Assembly: GCF_007830515.1 (NCBI RefSeq)
Contig: NZ_VLKT01000004.1
Location: 1 to 64,000, forward strand
Source of the DNA: Mesorhizobium tianshanense
Lineage (GTDB): Bacteria; Pseudomonadota; Alphaproteobacteria; Rhizobiales; Rhizobiaceae
Direction of reading: 5' to 3'
Length of the DNA stretch: 64,000 nucleotides
The first letter of the stretch is position 1. Every line of letters begins with the position of its first letter. Shown piece after piece: positions 25,082 to 34,007 of the stretch. A model generated the notes under the pieces. It ran no database searches. It was not told where the DNA came from and saw nothing but the letters and a program-made list of their open reading frames with translations. Both the position numbers and the translations under genes were made by a program.

Positions 25082-26311
25082 TCATTCTATGCCGGCGGCG
25101 GGCGCTTCGCTGTCGTCCGTCCCGGCATCCTCCGGCGTGACGTCAAGTACGGCCGCATGCGTGGTGATCTGCGCCTTGCCAGGGACGCAACTCGACATGC
25201 AAGGGTCTCTCCTGTTGGCATAGTGCGGCTCTGACAGGCGATCATCCTGGGTAAAATTCGCCTCATTGGGAAGACGCACAGCCGTGAAGTTCTCATTCGA
25301 GAGCTCGAACGTGTCGTCTTGCACGACATCGTTCAGGTACAGGACATAAGCAGTAAGCGCGTAGACCTCGTCGTTCGACAACGAGCGTGGGTTGGTGAAC
25401 GGCATTGCCCGCCGAACATAGTCATAGACCGTCGAAAGATACGGCCAGTAGGAGCCGATTGTTTTCTCCGGCCTGTCGTTCTGCAGCGTGCCTTGGCCAC
25501 CGGCAAGAACCGGCCAGCGCCCGACGGCTTCGCCGAAGTCGCCGTGGCAGGACGCGCACTTCTCGTCGAATATCTGTTCGCCTTGGCTGACCGTCCCATG
25601 CCCGACGGGCAGGCCGACGCCGTCAGGACGGACATCGATGTCCCATGCGGCGATTTCGTCCTCGGTCGCCGTGCGGCCGAGCTTTAGGACAACGCCATCG
25701 CCAACGGCTTGCGACGGTTGCGCCCCAGCGCTCTTCGCCGCTGCCGCGACGGGCTGCTCGGCCGATGAAGAGGACACTTGTTCAATTGTCTGCTCCGCCG
25801 GTTCGACCGCGACACCCGGCTGTTGCGCCGGAGCCGGTACCATGGGTTTGGTGGATGCGGTCTTTTCCTGCGAGGGCGGCTGCGCGGCAGCGGGAGCGGC
25901 TTGCGCCTTCTTTTCGGCTCCGCCCTGCGAGAAGGACGCGAGATAGGCGATCACATTCGCCACATCGGCGTCTTGCTTCAGGCCGGCGAAGGCCATCTTG
26001 GTACCTTTGACGATCTTTTTTGGGTCGACGAGATAGGGCTTGAGCGTTCCTTCGCTCCAGACGAGGCCCCCCTCGCCCGCCTTCATCATCGCCGGCGAGT
26101 ACCTAAAACCCTCCGCAGTGCCCGCAGTGCGGCCGATGAGACCGTTCAGATGTGGGCCTACGCGATGTTTAGCGCCGCCACCGACTGCGTGACATGCTTT
26201 GCATTTGGCAAAAACCTTTTCACCAGCAGCCGCATCTTGCGGCGAGGCGGAACCAGCCGATGCCAGAAGGCCAAGCAGGCCGGCGGCGAGAACCTCACGA
26301 TATTTCGACAT
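25082..26311 (-). CDS. soxD: SoxD, dihaem cytochrome c subunit of sulfur dehydrogenase
   Basis: The 409-residue periplasmic protein has a signal peptide, a first cytochrome c domain with CKACH at 37-41, a flexible Ala/Gln/Pro-rich linker (about 132-205) and a second domain with CASCH at 252-256. This is the SoxD plan. With SoxC it removes six electrons from the sulfane sulfur on SoxY, so thiosulfate goes fully to sulfate. ATG 26311 lies inside the end of soxC (17-base overlap) with GGAG nine bases before it, implying coupling. The frame runs open to 26602 but that is soxC sequence. Confidence 0.93.
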   Translation of the reverse strand: MSKYREVLAAGLLGLLASAGSASPQDAAAGEKVFAKCKACHAVGGGAKHRVGPHLNGLIGRTAGTAEGFRYSPAMMKAGEGGLVWSEGTLKPYLVDPKKIVKGTKMAFAGLKQDADVANVIAYLASFSQGGAEKKAQAAPAAAQPPSQEKTASTKPMVPAPAQQPGVAVEPAEQTIEQVSSSSAEQPVAAAAKSAGAQPSQAVGDGVVLKLGRTATEDEIAAWDIDVRPDGVGLPVGHGTVSQGEQIFDEKCASCHGDFGEAVGRWPVLAGGQGTLQNDRPEKTIGSYWPYLSTVYDYVRRAMPFTNPRSLSNDEVYALTAYVLYLNDVVQDDTFELSNENFTAVRLPNEANFTQDDRLSEPHYANRRDPCMSSCVPGKAQITTHAAVLDVTPEDAGTDDSEAPAAGIE

Positions 26312-27572
26312 TCTCGACCACTCCGTCTTTTCCGACATGCCAGGTCTGGATCCCATTGTTGTGATAGATCGAGTTCGCACCACGCACGGACCGCAGCTCA
26401 TCCTTGGTGGGCTGGATGAAGCCTTGATCATCCATCGCGCGCGACTGCAGGAAGAGTTCGGAGCCGTCCCAATCGAACTCATGGTAGAAGCGGTGCAGCG
26501 CCTTGGAGAAACTCGGTCCATCGAGACGCGCCGTCTTCCAGTTGCGACCGCCGTCAATTGAGATGTCGACCCGGCTGATAGCGCCAGCTCCCGACCAGGC
26601 AAGTCCGGTAAGCACCGTGTGACCCTTGCCGTGCGTGATCGGTGACTGGGGGCTGGGATTGGTGATCACCGATTTCACGTCCATGGAGAAGGTGAAGCGG
26701 CGTGCCTTTCCGTTCGGCAGGAGATCGGTGTACTTCGACGTCTCTTCGCGCTGCTGCCAAGGCTGATCGCCGACTTCGAGGCGGCGCAGCCATTTGACCC
26801 ACATATTGCCTTCCCAGCCAGGAACGACGAGACGCAGCGGATAACCCTGTTCCGGCCGAAGCGCCTCACCGTTCATTGCGAAAGCGACGATGCAGTCGTC
26901 GAGAGCTTTCTCGATCGGAATTGACCGTGTCATCGCCGAGGCGTCGGCGCCTTCCGCGAGGATCCACTTTCCGGAGGTTCGCAGGCCCGCTTCATCAAGC
27001 AGATGCTTCAGCCTCACGCCCGTGTGCATCACGCAGTGGAGCATGCCATGCGTGAACTGGACGCCGTTGAGCTGGGCCCCGCGCCATTCCATGCCGGAGT
27101 TGGCGGCGCATTCGAGGAAGTAGACACGGTTTTCCCGTGGGAAGCGCTTTAGGTCGGCCATGGTGAAGACCAGCTGCTTCTCAACCAGACCATTGATCAT
27201 CAGGCGATGATCGGTCGAATTGATCTCGGCGATACCGCCGTGATGCCGCTCGAAACAAAGGCCGCTGGGTGTGATGATACCGTCAAGCTCGTGAAGCGGA
27301 GTGAAGCTGACGGAGGAGATCGCATCGGCGGTGAGCCAGGGAACTGTCTTGCGCACGACGTGCTGCTCGAACTGCGACGGCTGGCCGTACGGTCGCGTGC
27401 CTACGCCCTCTCCTGGGTACTGGTTCCACTCCTGAACTTCGGTGATTAGCGGCTCGCCCGCTGCCGCGGCACGACCGCTCGCTGCCGCCCCCGCAATCGC
27501 TACCCCGCCCAGCAGGCTGGATTTGAGGAATTGCCTCCGCGACGAGGCTTGAGATTCCGTTCGGTCTGTCAT
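26295..27572 (-). CDS. soxC: SoxC, molybdopterin subunit of sulfur dehydrogenase
   Basis: This 425-residue sulfite-oxidase-family protein has a Tat leader (SRRQFLK followed by a hydrophobic stretch ending SGRAAAAG). The Moco-ligand Cys lies in VYFLECAANSGMEW and the dimer domain follows (TGLAWSGAGAISRVDIS). It acts in the periplasm with SoxD. ATG 27572 has GGAGG seven bases upstream; the frame opens earlier at 27641 but that start lies beyond the AT-rich operator and lacks a site. An operator-like element sits 28-51 bases upstream, so soxCD can be transcribed apart from soxB. Confidence 0.94.
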   Translation of the reverse strand: MTDRTESQASSRRQFLKSSLLGGVAIAGAAASGRAAAAGEPLITEVQEWNQYPGEGVGTRPYGQPSQFEQHVVRKTVPWLTADAISSVSFTPLHELDGIITPSGLCFERHHGGIAEINSTDHRLMINGLVEKQLVFTMADLKRFPRENRVYFLECAANSGMEWRGAQLNGVQFTHGMLHCVMHTGVRLKHLLDEAGLRTSGKWILAEGADASAMTRSIPIEKALDDCIVAFAMNGEALRPEQGYPLRLVVPGWEGNMWVKWLRRLEVGDQPWQQREETSKYTDLLPNGKARRFTFSMDVKSVITNPSPQSPITHGKGHTVLTGLAWSGAGAISRVDISIDGGRNWKTARLDGPSFSKALHRFYHEFDWDGSELFLQSRAMDDQGFIQPTKDELRSVRGANSIYHNNGIQTWHVGKDGVVENVEIS

Positions 27573-27599
27573 GCGTTCCTCCGCGAACCGCATTGGTAG

Positions 27600-27623
27600 A
27601 TATATATGAATTTTTCTATGTAT
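27600..27623. promoter_or_regulatory. ATTTTT-core AT-rich element upstream of soxC
   Basis: The site has ATATATATGA on the left, an ATTTTT core at 27610-27615 and CTATGTAT on the right. Three other sox-region promoters carry the same arrangement (31741, 33171, 36082). It is a candidate operator for the ArsR-type SoxR. Confidence 0.6.
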
Positions 27624-27666
27624 CAGGGCATGCCCCGGCATGCAACCGGACAGTGCACCTTATTGC

Positions 27667-29358
27667 CTAGCCGATGATTTCAACGGAACGGTTCTCTTCC
27701 GGCGTTACCACCTTGTGGCTCGTCAGATAGGTTTCGACGACCTCCCAGATCGGCGGCCCTTCAGTGGCCTCATTCACCGAAGCCCAACCGGCGACGGCAT
27801 ATTCCTTGGCAGAATCGATCGCCTCGCCCGTCTTCAGCAGCGTCATCTTCGAGACACGCGACCCCATGGCGCCTTCGGGATCAATGGCGTAGCCCATGCC
27901 GCCGACGCGAACCATGTCGCCACCCTGCTGGTAATAGGGGTCCTTGTTGAACAGGTTGTCAGCAACGTCCTCGAGGATGTCCTTGAGCATCTGCCCCGTC
28001 ATCGTCGAGCGATAGGCTGCAGGGTAGGTCATCGCGCAGGCGTTGTGTAGATCCTCCACTGTAATCGCCTGTCCCGGCAGCACCGAGGTGCCCCACCTGA
28101 AGCCGGGGGAGAGCGCGATGTCAGCTTCCCGCACTTCAAGCAGCGCCTGACAGATCAGATCATCGAATGTGCCGTTGAAGTTGCCGCGGCGGTAGAGCAG
28201 CCCTTGCGTCGTTGCCAGTTCCCGCTTCAGCTCCGCCTCGTAAGGCGCCCGCAGATCGGCCACGAGCTTGGTCATGTCGGCATCGGGCGTGATCACGTCG
28301 GAGAATACCGGAATCAGCCGGTGGCGGAAGCCCTTCACCTCACCACCACGGACGTCCAGATCAAGCCGTGACAAGAACTTACCGTGAGAGCCCGAGGCGA
28401 TCAGCAGCGTCTTACCAACCAGAACCGGCTCGGGAAGTGCGTCGTGTGTATGACCAGTTAAGATGACATCGATCCCCTCAATGCGGGATGCCATCGCGCG
28501 GTCGACATCGAAGCCATTGTGTGAGAGTAGAACCACCAATTCCGCACCTTCGGCGCGAGCCGACTCGACGTTCTTGGCAACATCTTCTTCACGGATGCCG
28601 AATGACCAGTTGGGGAACATCCAGCGCGGATTGGCGATGGGCGTATACGGAAAGGCCTGGCCAAGGACGGCGATCTTCACTCCGCCTTTTTCGAACATTT
28701 TGTAGGCGTCGAACGCCGGTTCGTTCCATTCGGCATCGTAGATGTTGCCGCCGAGGAACGGAAAGGAAAGCCCCTCAATGATCTCCTGCACGCGATCGGC
28801 GCCATAGGTGAATTCCCAGTGGCCGGTCATGGCGTCGGGTGCGAGCGCGTTGAACGCATCGACCATGTCCTGGCCTTTGGTCTTAAGCGAGGTATAGCTG
28901 CCTTGCCAGGTGTCGCCGCCGTCCAGCAGCAGCATGTTATCGCCGCGCGCTGAGCGGATGCGCTTGATGATCGTCGCGATCCGGTCGAGGCCACCCATCT
29001 TGCCGTAGGTCTTGGCAAGGGCGGCAAAATCCTCCGACGTCAGCGTATAAGCGTGGGGCGATCCCGGCTCGATTTTATAGAGCTTGAGGAAATCGGACCC
29101 GCTGACATGTGGCGGCAGGCCCGCTGCCGCGCCAGCGCCCAAATTGATTGAAGGCTCGCGGAAATAGACCGGCATCAGTTGCGCATGGATGTCGGTGATG
29201 TGGACCAGCGTCAGATTGCCGAACGGCTCGAACTCGAGCAGGACGTCTTCGCTCAACGCCTGCTGCGCTGCCGCGCGGGACCATTTGCCGACCAGTCCCG
29301 GACCGGTAATTGCCGACAGGGCGGCGGTAGCCATAAGAAATTCGCGACGGGAAAGCAT
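27667..29358 (-). CDS. soxB: SoxB, thiosulfohydrolase
   Basis: The 563-residue periplasmic enzyme of the 5'-nucleotidase/metallophosphatase fold has a Tat leader (MLSRREFLMATAALSAI). Dimanganese-site motifs are visible: HITDIHAQL, DGGDTWQGS, GHWEFTYG, LLSHNGFDVD and LTGHTHDALPEP. It hydrolyses sulfate from the thiosulfonate-loaded SoxY carrier. ATG 29358 gives the twin-Arg start and has a GGAGG-like site; the frame extends to 29451 without one. The gap to soxA is 97 bases. Confidence 0.95.
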   Translation of the reverse strand: MLSRREFLMATAALSAITGPGLVGKWSRAAAQQALSEDVLLEFEPFGNLTLVHITDIHAQLMPVYFREPSINLGAGAAAGLPPHVSGSDFLKLYKIEPGSPHAYTLTSEDFAALAKTYGKMGGLDRIATIIKRIRSARGDNMLLLDGGDTWQGSYTSLKTKGQDMVDAFNALAPDAMTGHWEFTYGADRVQEIIEGLSFPFLGGNIYDAEWNEPAFDAYKMFEKGGVKIAVLGQAFPYTPIANPRWMFPNWSFGIREEDVAKNVESARAEGAELVVLLSHNGFDVDRAMASRIEGIDVILTGHTHDALPEPVLVGKTLLIASGSHGKFLSRLDLDVRGGEVKGFRHRLIPVFSDVITPDADMTKLVADLRAPYEAELKRELATTQGLLYRRGNFNGTFDDLICQALLEVREADIALSPGFRWGTSVLPGQAITVEDLHNACAMTYPAAYRSTMTGQMLKDILEDVADNLFNKDPYYQQGGDMVRVGGMGYAIDPEGAMGSRVSKMTLLKTGEAIDSAKEYAVAGWASVNEATEGPPIWEVVETYLTSHKVVTPEENRSVEIIG

Positions 29359-29455
29359 ATGCCTACCTCCAATACGCAAGGGTGCCGCCGCGCCTCGAGA
29401 GCCGGATCCGAACACCGTTTCGGGTGCAGGCGGTACCCGAAGGCACCGCAAAGAT

Positions 29456-30310
29456 TTACTGCCTTACAGCTGGGGTCTCGACGGACAGGCCGGTGCCGCG
29501 CCAGGTCACATAGACTTCCAGCGCCATCAGCTCATCGGAAAAGGCCTTCGGCATTTCAGCGCGCGTATCTCGGATACAGCCGCGGAACCGGTTGTGTAGC
29601 GAGACCATACCGCCCGTATTGAAGCGGTAGGTCGGAAAGCCGTTGGCCTGTCCCTGGCTCAGATGATCGGCGCGAATGTACTTCCCCATGCTCGCCTCGT
29701 GGCAAGACGAGCACGAGAAATTCAGCTGGCCAGTTCGGTTGTAGTAATTGTCCTTGCCCTTGTCGAACCAACTTTGCATCTCGCCTGAGGCCAGGTCGAG
29801 CTTCACCGGCTGGCCCAACGACTGATGCTTGATGTATGTGGTAAGCGCCACCTGCTCGGGCGCATCGAACTTATAGGGCTCGGCGCCCATGTTCTTGACC
29901 CGGCATTTGTCGATCTGCAGCTCGACATTGATCGGCTTCTTCGAGTCCGGATCCCATTTCGGAAAGCTCGCTCCGGCCGACTTCATGCTCTCGGCAGCAT
30001 CGTTGTGGCAGGAAGCGCAGGACTTGCCCGCCGACCCTTCCACGGTATTCCAGATCTCCTCACCCTGCTCCACTGCAAGCATGCCGGGGTTGGCAAAGGA
30101 ATCCGCCTCGGTGGCGCGTGTTTCCGCTTCGCGGAAGAGCCAGCCAGACATCACTTCCTCGAAGGGGTGCCCTTCCGGCGCAGGCGCCCGGATGATCATC
30201 TCCTTGTCGTCTATCACCAGCTTGTCGTCGACGGGGTCCGCCGCCGCGGTGAAAGCAGAACCGGACATCGCCGCCACGGCTGCCAAAGCCGCCAAAACAA
30301 TTCTTTTCAA
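29456..30310 (-). CDS. soxA: SoxA, dihaem cytochrome of the SoxAX complex
   Basis: The protein has 284 residues with a signal peptide (MKRIVLAALAAVAAMSGSAF...). Two haem motifs are present, CASCH at 98-102 and CSSCH at 200-204, so this is the dihaem form. C245 (RFRGCIRD) aligns with the persulfidated Cys that ligates the active-site haem. SoxAX couples thiosulfate to the SoxY cysteine. It lies 57 bases after soxZ. Confidence 0.95.
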   Translation of the reverse strand: MKRIVLAALAAVAAMSGSAFTAAADPVDDKLVIDDKEMIIRAPAPEGHPFEEVMSGWLFREAETRATEADSFANPGMLAVEQGEEIWNTVEGSAGKSCASCHNDAAESMKSAGASFPKWDPDSKKPINVELQIDKCRVKNMGAEPYKFDAPEQVALTTYIKHQSLGQPVKLDLASGEMQSWFDKGKDNYYNRTGQLNFSCSSCHEASMGKYIRADHLSQGQANGFPTYRFNTGGMVSLHNRFRGCIRDTRAEMPKAFSDELMALEVYVTWRGTGLSVETPAVRQ

Positions 30311-30367
30311 GACCTGCCTCCTCCCACCTTTATTGCGGAATCGGTGGCGCTCCCCCCGCCGCCCCGA

Positions 30368-30694
30368 TCACTTCACTTCGATCTTCTGCTCGTCGGTGTA
30401 GGTCGAGCCGTCGTCGTCCACCCAGGTGAACTTGAACGTCCCGCTCTCCGGCACCTTGGCGCTGAACTCGAAATAGGGGTTGGCCGAGATCGCCGGATCG
30501 ATATCGCAAGAGAACACCGGCTGGCCGTTGAACTCGCAGGTGAACCTGTTGATGATCTTGCGCGGAATGACGTTGCCGTCCTTGTCCTTGCGCTGGCCAG
30601 ACTCCATTTCGTGGCTGATCAGCGTCTTGATGACGACCGTCTCGCCGGCACTTGCCGTCTTTGGAACTTTGACGCGTGGCTTTGATGTTGCCAT
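30368..30694 (-). CDS. soxZ: SoxZ, subunit of the SoxYZ sulfur carrier
   Basis: The 108-residue protein lacks a signal peptide, as SoxZ does; it is exported folded with SoxY by the Tat system. It has the immunoglobulin-like SoxZ fold: VKVPKTASAGETVVIKTLIS at the front, then NRFTCEFNGQPVFSCDIDPAISANPYF and FTWVDDDGSTY at the end. It forms the heterodimer that presents the SoxY swinging arm. The gap to soxY is 21 bases. Confidence 0.95.
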   Translation of the reverse strand: MATSKPRVKVPKTASAGETVVIKTLISHEMESGQRKDKDGNVIPRKIINRFTCEFNGQPVFSCDIDPAISANPYFEFSAKVPESGTFKFTWVDDDGSTYTDEQKIEVK

Positions 30695-30715
30695 GTTCTT
30701 ACACTCCTCGTGACC

Positions 30716-31171
30716 TCAGCCGCCGCAGCCGCCGATGGTGACCTTGACTTCCTTCTTGTCCATGAACACGGAACCGTCCGCCATCTTGGCGACGGCGATC
30801 ACACTCTGCGTCTTGGCAAGGCGCATGCGGGTGGTGGCAGCCGCGGTCCCACTCAGTGCGGTAAAATTGAACGTTGCGACTTCCGGGTTGGGATTTCCGT
30901 CGGCAAGGATAAGAACCGACTGAACCATGTCATCACCGGTCATGGCGCTCTCCACCTCGACCGTGATGGGAACAGTGTTGCCGTTCTCGGCGATTTCCGG
31001 TGCGGTCAGGGAGATCTTGCCTGACTCGGGCGCCTTGCCGCCGGTGAAATCCATGATCTTTTTCTCGGTATCTTCCGCAGCGGCGGCCGCAGGGCCTACG
31101 CCAAGTCCCGCCATTGCGATGAACGCGGCGCTGCCGGTCAACACAAGAGCCTGTCTTCTATCGAGTTTCAT
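30716..31171 (-). CDS. soxY: SoxY, covalent sulfur-carrier protein
   Basis: The 151-residue protein carries a Tat leader (LDRRQALVLTGSAAFIAMAG) and ends in the swinging-arm motif GGCGG, whose Cys is the attachment point for all Sox intermediates. The body KISLTAPEIAENGNTVPITV is typical of SoxY. It dimerises with SoxZ. It is 25 bases after soxX. Confidence 0.97.
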   Translation of the reverse strand: MKLDRRQALVLTGSAAFIAMAGLGVGPAAAAAEDTEKKIMDFTGGKAPESGKISLTAPEIAENGNTVPITVEVESAMTGDDMVQSVLILADGNPNPEVATFNFTALSGTAAATTRMRLAKTQSVIAVAKMADGSVFMDKKEVKVTIGGCGG

Positions 31172-31196
31172 CGATGTCTCCTAAACTTAGCCGGAG

Positions 31197-31655
31197 CTAT
31201 TCCTTGAGTGTCGCCAGGTAGGCGACGACGTCCTCGACCTGTTGCGCGGTCAGGATGGGCTTGCCCACCAGATCCTTGCGTACATTGTCCCCGATTTCCA
31301 ACGAGTAGAACCCGGGCATGACGGTCTGCTCGCCGAAGACCTTCTTTGAATCCGCGACGATGGCCCTAAGCTCTTCCATCTTCCAGCGGCTCGCTGCGCC
31401 ATCGAGGGCCGGCGCAACGTTTCCGTGGAACTGTTCCTTGCTGAGCGACTTGACCACATGACAGGCAAGGCAATTGCCAAGGCCCCGATTGACGAACACC
31501 TTGACCCCCTCCTCCGGGTTGCCCGGCGCATCGGTGAGCGAGGCCGCAACCATGTTGTCTTCGAACTTAACCTGATCCGGTGCCACTTCGGCGGCCTCGG
31601 CGGCCCAACCGAAACAGACCGCCGTGACCAAGGTTGCCACCCCTGTCAGCCTCAT
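31197..31655 (-). CDS. soxX: SoxX, monohaem cytochrome of the SoxAX complex
   Basis: The 152-residue protein has a signal peptide (about residues 1-22) and one haem site CLACH at 62-66; the distal Met is in EQTVMPGFYS. It relays electrons from SoxA. It is the first gene of the soxXYZAB run, and an ATTTTT-core element lies about 86 bases upstream of its start. Confidence 0.95.
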   Translation of the reverse strand: MRLTGVATLVTAVCFGWAAEAAEVAPDQVKFEDNMVAASLTDAPGNPEEGVKVFVNRGLGNCLACHVVKSLSKEQFHGNVAPALDGAASRWKMEELRAIVADSKKVFGEQTVMPGFYSLEIGDNVRKDLVGKPILTAQQVEDVVAYLATLKE

Positions 31656-31740
31656 GCCTGCGGTTCCTCCACTTCATTCGGCCGATCAGCCGGCCGCCTC
31701 CGAGAGCACTGTTACTCACAGTTTCGCTCGCGATCAATCG

Positions 31741-31764
31741 AAAAATATGATTTTTTGAATATGT
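31741..31764. promoter_or_regulatory. ATTTTT-core AT-rich element upstream of soxX
   Basis: AAAAATATG, then ATTTTTT at 31750-31756, then GAATATGT. It sits in the 127-base gap between soxW (downstream end) and soxX. The layout matches the sites at 27600, 33171 and 36082. Confidence 0.6.
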
Positions 31765-31782
31765 CGCGATGCACAACGCGAT

Positions 31783-32364
31783 TCATTCTGCATCCAGGCG
31801 CCCCGCAGCCCGCATCTCCTGAATGACGCGGGCGTGATAGGTCTGAAAATGCTCATCTTTTTGGTAGCCCTTCTCGTGCACCCAGCGGAACATGTTGAGA
31901 AAGGTCCATTTGCCGAAGGCGCCTGGCATCGTGGCGACGGCGGCGTCGCGAACGCTTACGTGCTGCGGCGCTTCTTCCGGCAGGAACACGATCGTCGGCG
32001 TGAAGACGTACCCCCATTTGCGTGCGGCAGTCTTTTCCGTGAGCATTTCGCCGTCGAGATCGGTCACTTCCTCGTCGCCGAACATATTGTACTGGACAAC
32101 CTTGAAATTCGCCTTGATGAAGTCGCGCACCTCGGGATCGGCGAGGAGCTTCTCGTGCATTTCGCGGCAGTAGATGCACCCGCGCTGCTCGAAGATAATG
32201 ACGAGGCGCTTGCCCTCCCCCTTTGCGGCGACAATGTCCTCGGCGACGTCGCGGAAAGTGATCGAAAACCAGTCCTCCTTGTGAAGGCCGTCGTCGCCCA
32301 TTTCCGCGGCGCCAGCCACCGGGTTCCAGCCAAGTGCCAGAAACAGAAGCACGATCCTTAGCAT
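31783..32364 (-). CDS. soxW: SoxW, periplasmic thioredoxin
   Basis: The 193-residue protein has a signal peptide (MLRIVLLFLALGWNPVAGAA) and a thioredoxin fold with redox site CIYC at 63-66 and cis-Pro region VFTPTIVFLPEE. It is taken to receive electrons from SoxV and to keep the SoxY cysteine reduced. It follows soxV by nine bases, giving a soxVW unit. Confidence 0.9.
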   Translation of the reverse strand: MLRIVLLFLALGWNPVAGAAEMGDDGLHKEDWFSITFRDVAEDIVAAKGEGKRLVIIFEQRGCIYCREMHEKLLADPEVRDFIKANFKVVQYNMFGDEEVTDLDGEMLTEKTAARKWGYVFTPTIVFLPEEAPQHVSVRDAAVATMPGAFGKWTFLNMFRWVHEKGYQKDEHFQTYHARVIQEMRAAGRLDAE

Positions 32365-32373
32365 TTTGTCCTC

Positions 32374-33108
32374 CTACCCTACCGATTGGAACGCCGGAAA
32401 TGTCTCGAGCAGCCAATAGGCCATCGTCGACATCTGTCCTGTTATGAACAGCACGCCGGTAACGACCAATAGCGCTCCCATCGCCATCTCGACCTTGCGC
32501 ATGTGCCGCTTGAGCCTGGCGGCCCAGTTCAGGAAACGGCTGGCAAACAGCGCGGCCAGCAGGAACGGAAGCCCGATTCCAGATGAGTAGAGGGCGAGCA
32601 AAAGGGCGCCTTGCGCCGCCGTTCCTTCCGATCCAGCCACGAAAAGGATTGCCGCCAGCACGGGTCCAGCGCAAGGGGTCCAGCCGAAAGCGAAGGCTAG
32701 TCCGATGACGTAGGCGCCTAGAAATCCCGCTGGCCTGCGGACAATCTGCACCCGCGCCTCGCGATAGAGCAGCGCGAGACGGAAAACCCCAAGGAAATGC
32801 AGCCCCATAAGTATGATGATGACCCCGGCGACGACCGACAGCACGTCAAAATACTGTGCGATCGCCCGGCCGATGACGCTCGCTGTCGCGCCAAGGGCGA
32901 CAAAAACCGTGCTGAAACCGAGCACGAAGGTCAGCGCGGCGAAAACGACACGCTGGCGCTGAGCCGCGTTGGGCTGTTCCGCGCGAAGCTGCTCGAAGCT
33001 GACACCCGCCAGCCAGGCAAGATAGGGGGGAACGATCGGCAGCACGCAGGGCGACACGAAGGACAAAAGCCCCGCCAGGAACGCGCCGCCGAGACTGATA
33101 TCCAGCAT
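32374..33108 (-). CDS. soxV: SoxV, CcdA-type membrane electron transporter
   Basis: The 244-residue protein has six membrane segments and the paired Cys of CcdA/DsbD-beta proteins, one in SFVSPCVLPIVPPYLAWL and one in FGWTPCAGPVLAAIL. It carries reducing power from cytoplasmic thioredoxin to SoxW. I start at ATG 33108 (MLDISLGGAFL), the usual SoxV N-terminus; an in-frame GTG at 33123 is possible, and neither has a clear ribosome site. It is divergent from soxS. Confidence 0.9.
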   Translation of the reverse strand: MLDISLGGAFLAGLLSFVSPCVLPIVPPYLAWLAGVSFEQLRAEQPNAAQRQRVVFAALTFVLGFSTVFVALGATASVIGRAIAQYFDVLSVVAGVIIILMGLHFLGVFRLALLYREARVQIVRRPAGFLGAYVIGLAFAFGWTPCAGPVLAAILFVAGSEGTAAQGALLLALYSSGIGLPFLLAALFASRFLNWAARLKRHMRKVEMAMGALLVVTGVLFITGQMSTMAYWLLETFPAFQSVG

Positions 33109-33170
33109 TTTCGAGCCCACCACCGCTGCCGTTGACAGGGCGCCATCCTCCGGCCACCGCTCCGCTGGTA

Positions 33171-33193
33171 ATATTCAGATTTTTATATATATT
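33171..33193. promoter_or_regulatory. ATTTTT-core AT-rich element between soxV and soxS
   Basis: AATATTCAG, ATTTTT at 33179-33184, then ATATATATT. It lies 62 bases from soxV and 26 from soxS and could control both divergent units. The layout matches the other three sites. Confidence 0.6.
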
Positions 33194-33218
33194 GCAAATG
33201 ATGGATTGGAGATCGAAC

Positions 33219-33587
33219 ATGGCGCGCATTGTCGCGGCCGCGATTGGCGCCATGGCGCTGGCGCGAGTGACTGTCAAGGCCGAGGCCGCCGAGTTGCTGA
33301 TGATGGAGCAGCCGGGCTGCGTCTGGTGCGCCCGTTTCGATGCCGAAATTGCGCCGGCGTGGGCCAAGACAGCCGAAGGGCGCCGAGCGCCGCTTCGCCG
33401 GGTGGACATTACCGAACCGTGGCCACAGGACCTGGCGGGCATTCACAGGGAACGCTTCACGCCGACCTTCGTGCTCCTTCATGAAGGTACGGAAGTCGGC
33501 AGGCTGCGCGGCTATGTAGGCGATGTGTTTTTCTGGTATCGTGTCGGCGAGCTTCTCGCAAATCTGCCGCAAGAGAATACGAATTGA
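33219..33587 (+). CDS. soxS: SoxS, periplasmic thioredoxin-like protein
   Basis: From ATG 33219 (GGAG seven bases before it) the protein has 122 residues: a hydrophobic leader ending near AEAAE, then the redox motif CVWC at 34-37 and a thioredoxin-like tail FTPTFVLLHEGTEVGRLRGY. SoxS proteins reactivate SoxYZ by reducing its carrier cysteine. It is three bases from soxR. Confidence 0.88.
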   Translation: MARIVAAAIGAMALARVTVKAEAAELLMMEQPGCVWCARFDAEIAPAWAKTAEGRRAPLRRVDITEPWPQDLAGIHRERFTPTFVLLHEGTEVGRLRGYVGDVFFWYRVGELLANLPQENTN

Positions 33588-33590
33588 TAG

Positions 33591-33977
33591 ATGATGCTTC
33601 CAAAACTCAGTGAAAGCCAATCGCCTGCCGATTTTAACGAGCTGCTGGAGCAGGCCCGCAAGGCAAGCGATCTGCTCAAGGCGTTGTCGCATGAGAGCCG
33701 CCTTCTTATCCTTTGCCTGCTGGCAGAAGGTGAGCGATCCGTCTCGGAGCTCGAGGACATCATGCGCATGCCGCAGGCGACGGTGTCGCAGCAACTCGCC
33801 AGGCTTCGATTAGATGGTCTGGTGAACACGCGCCGCGACGGTCGCGCCATTTATTACTCGATAGCGAGCCGTGAAGTGGCTTCGGTCATCGGGGCGCTTT
33901 ACGATCTGTTTTGCGCTCCGGTGAGGAGTCCGGGGCAACGCGGCGATCGCGCCGCTTCGGTTACCGGCGTGGAGTAG
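33591..33977 (+). CDS. soxR: SoxR, ArsR-family repressor of the sox cluster
   Basis: The protein has 128 residues with the ArsR winged helix (HESRLLILCLLAEGE; recognition helix PQATVSQQLARLRLDGLV; wing TRRDGRAIYYSI). Cys42 and Cys108 (YDLFC) are 66 residues apart, the same pair as in the SQR-linked regulator at 22965 and in SqrR/BigR, so persulfide sensing is likely. SoxR of Pseudaminobacter represses sox promoters in the absence of thiosulfate. It sits between soxS and the YeeE-type gene. Confidence 0.92.
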   Translation: MMLPKLSESQSPADFNELLEQARKASDLLKALSHESRLLILCLLAEGERSVSELEDIMRMPQATVSQQLARLRLDGLVNTRRDGRAIYYSIASREVASVIGALYDLFCAPVRSPGQRGDRAASVTGVE

Positions 33978-34007
33978 CTGGAAGGCTATTGCGCCAGGGA
34001 GGAGACA

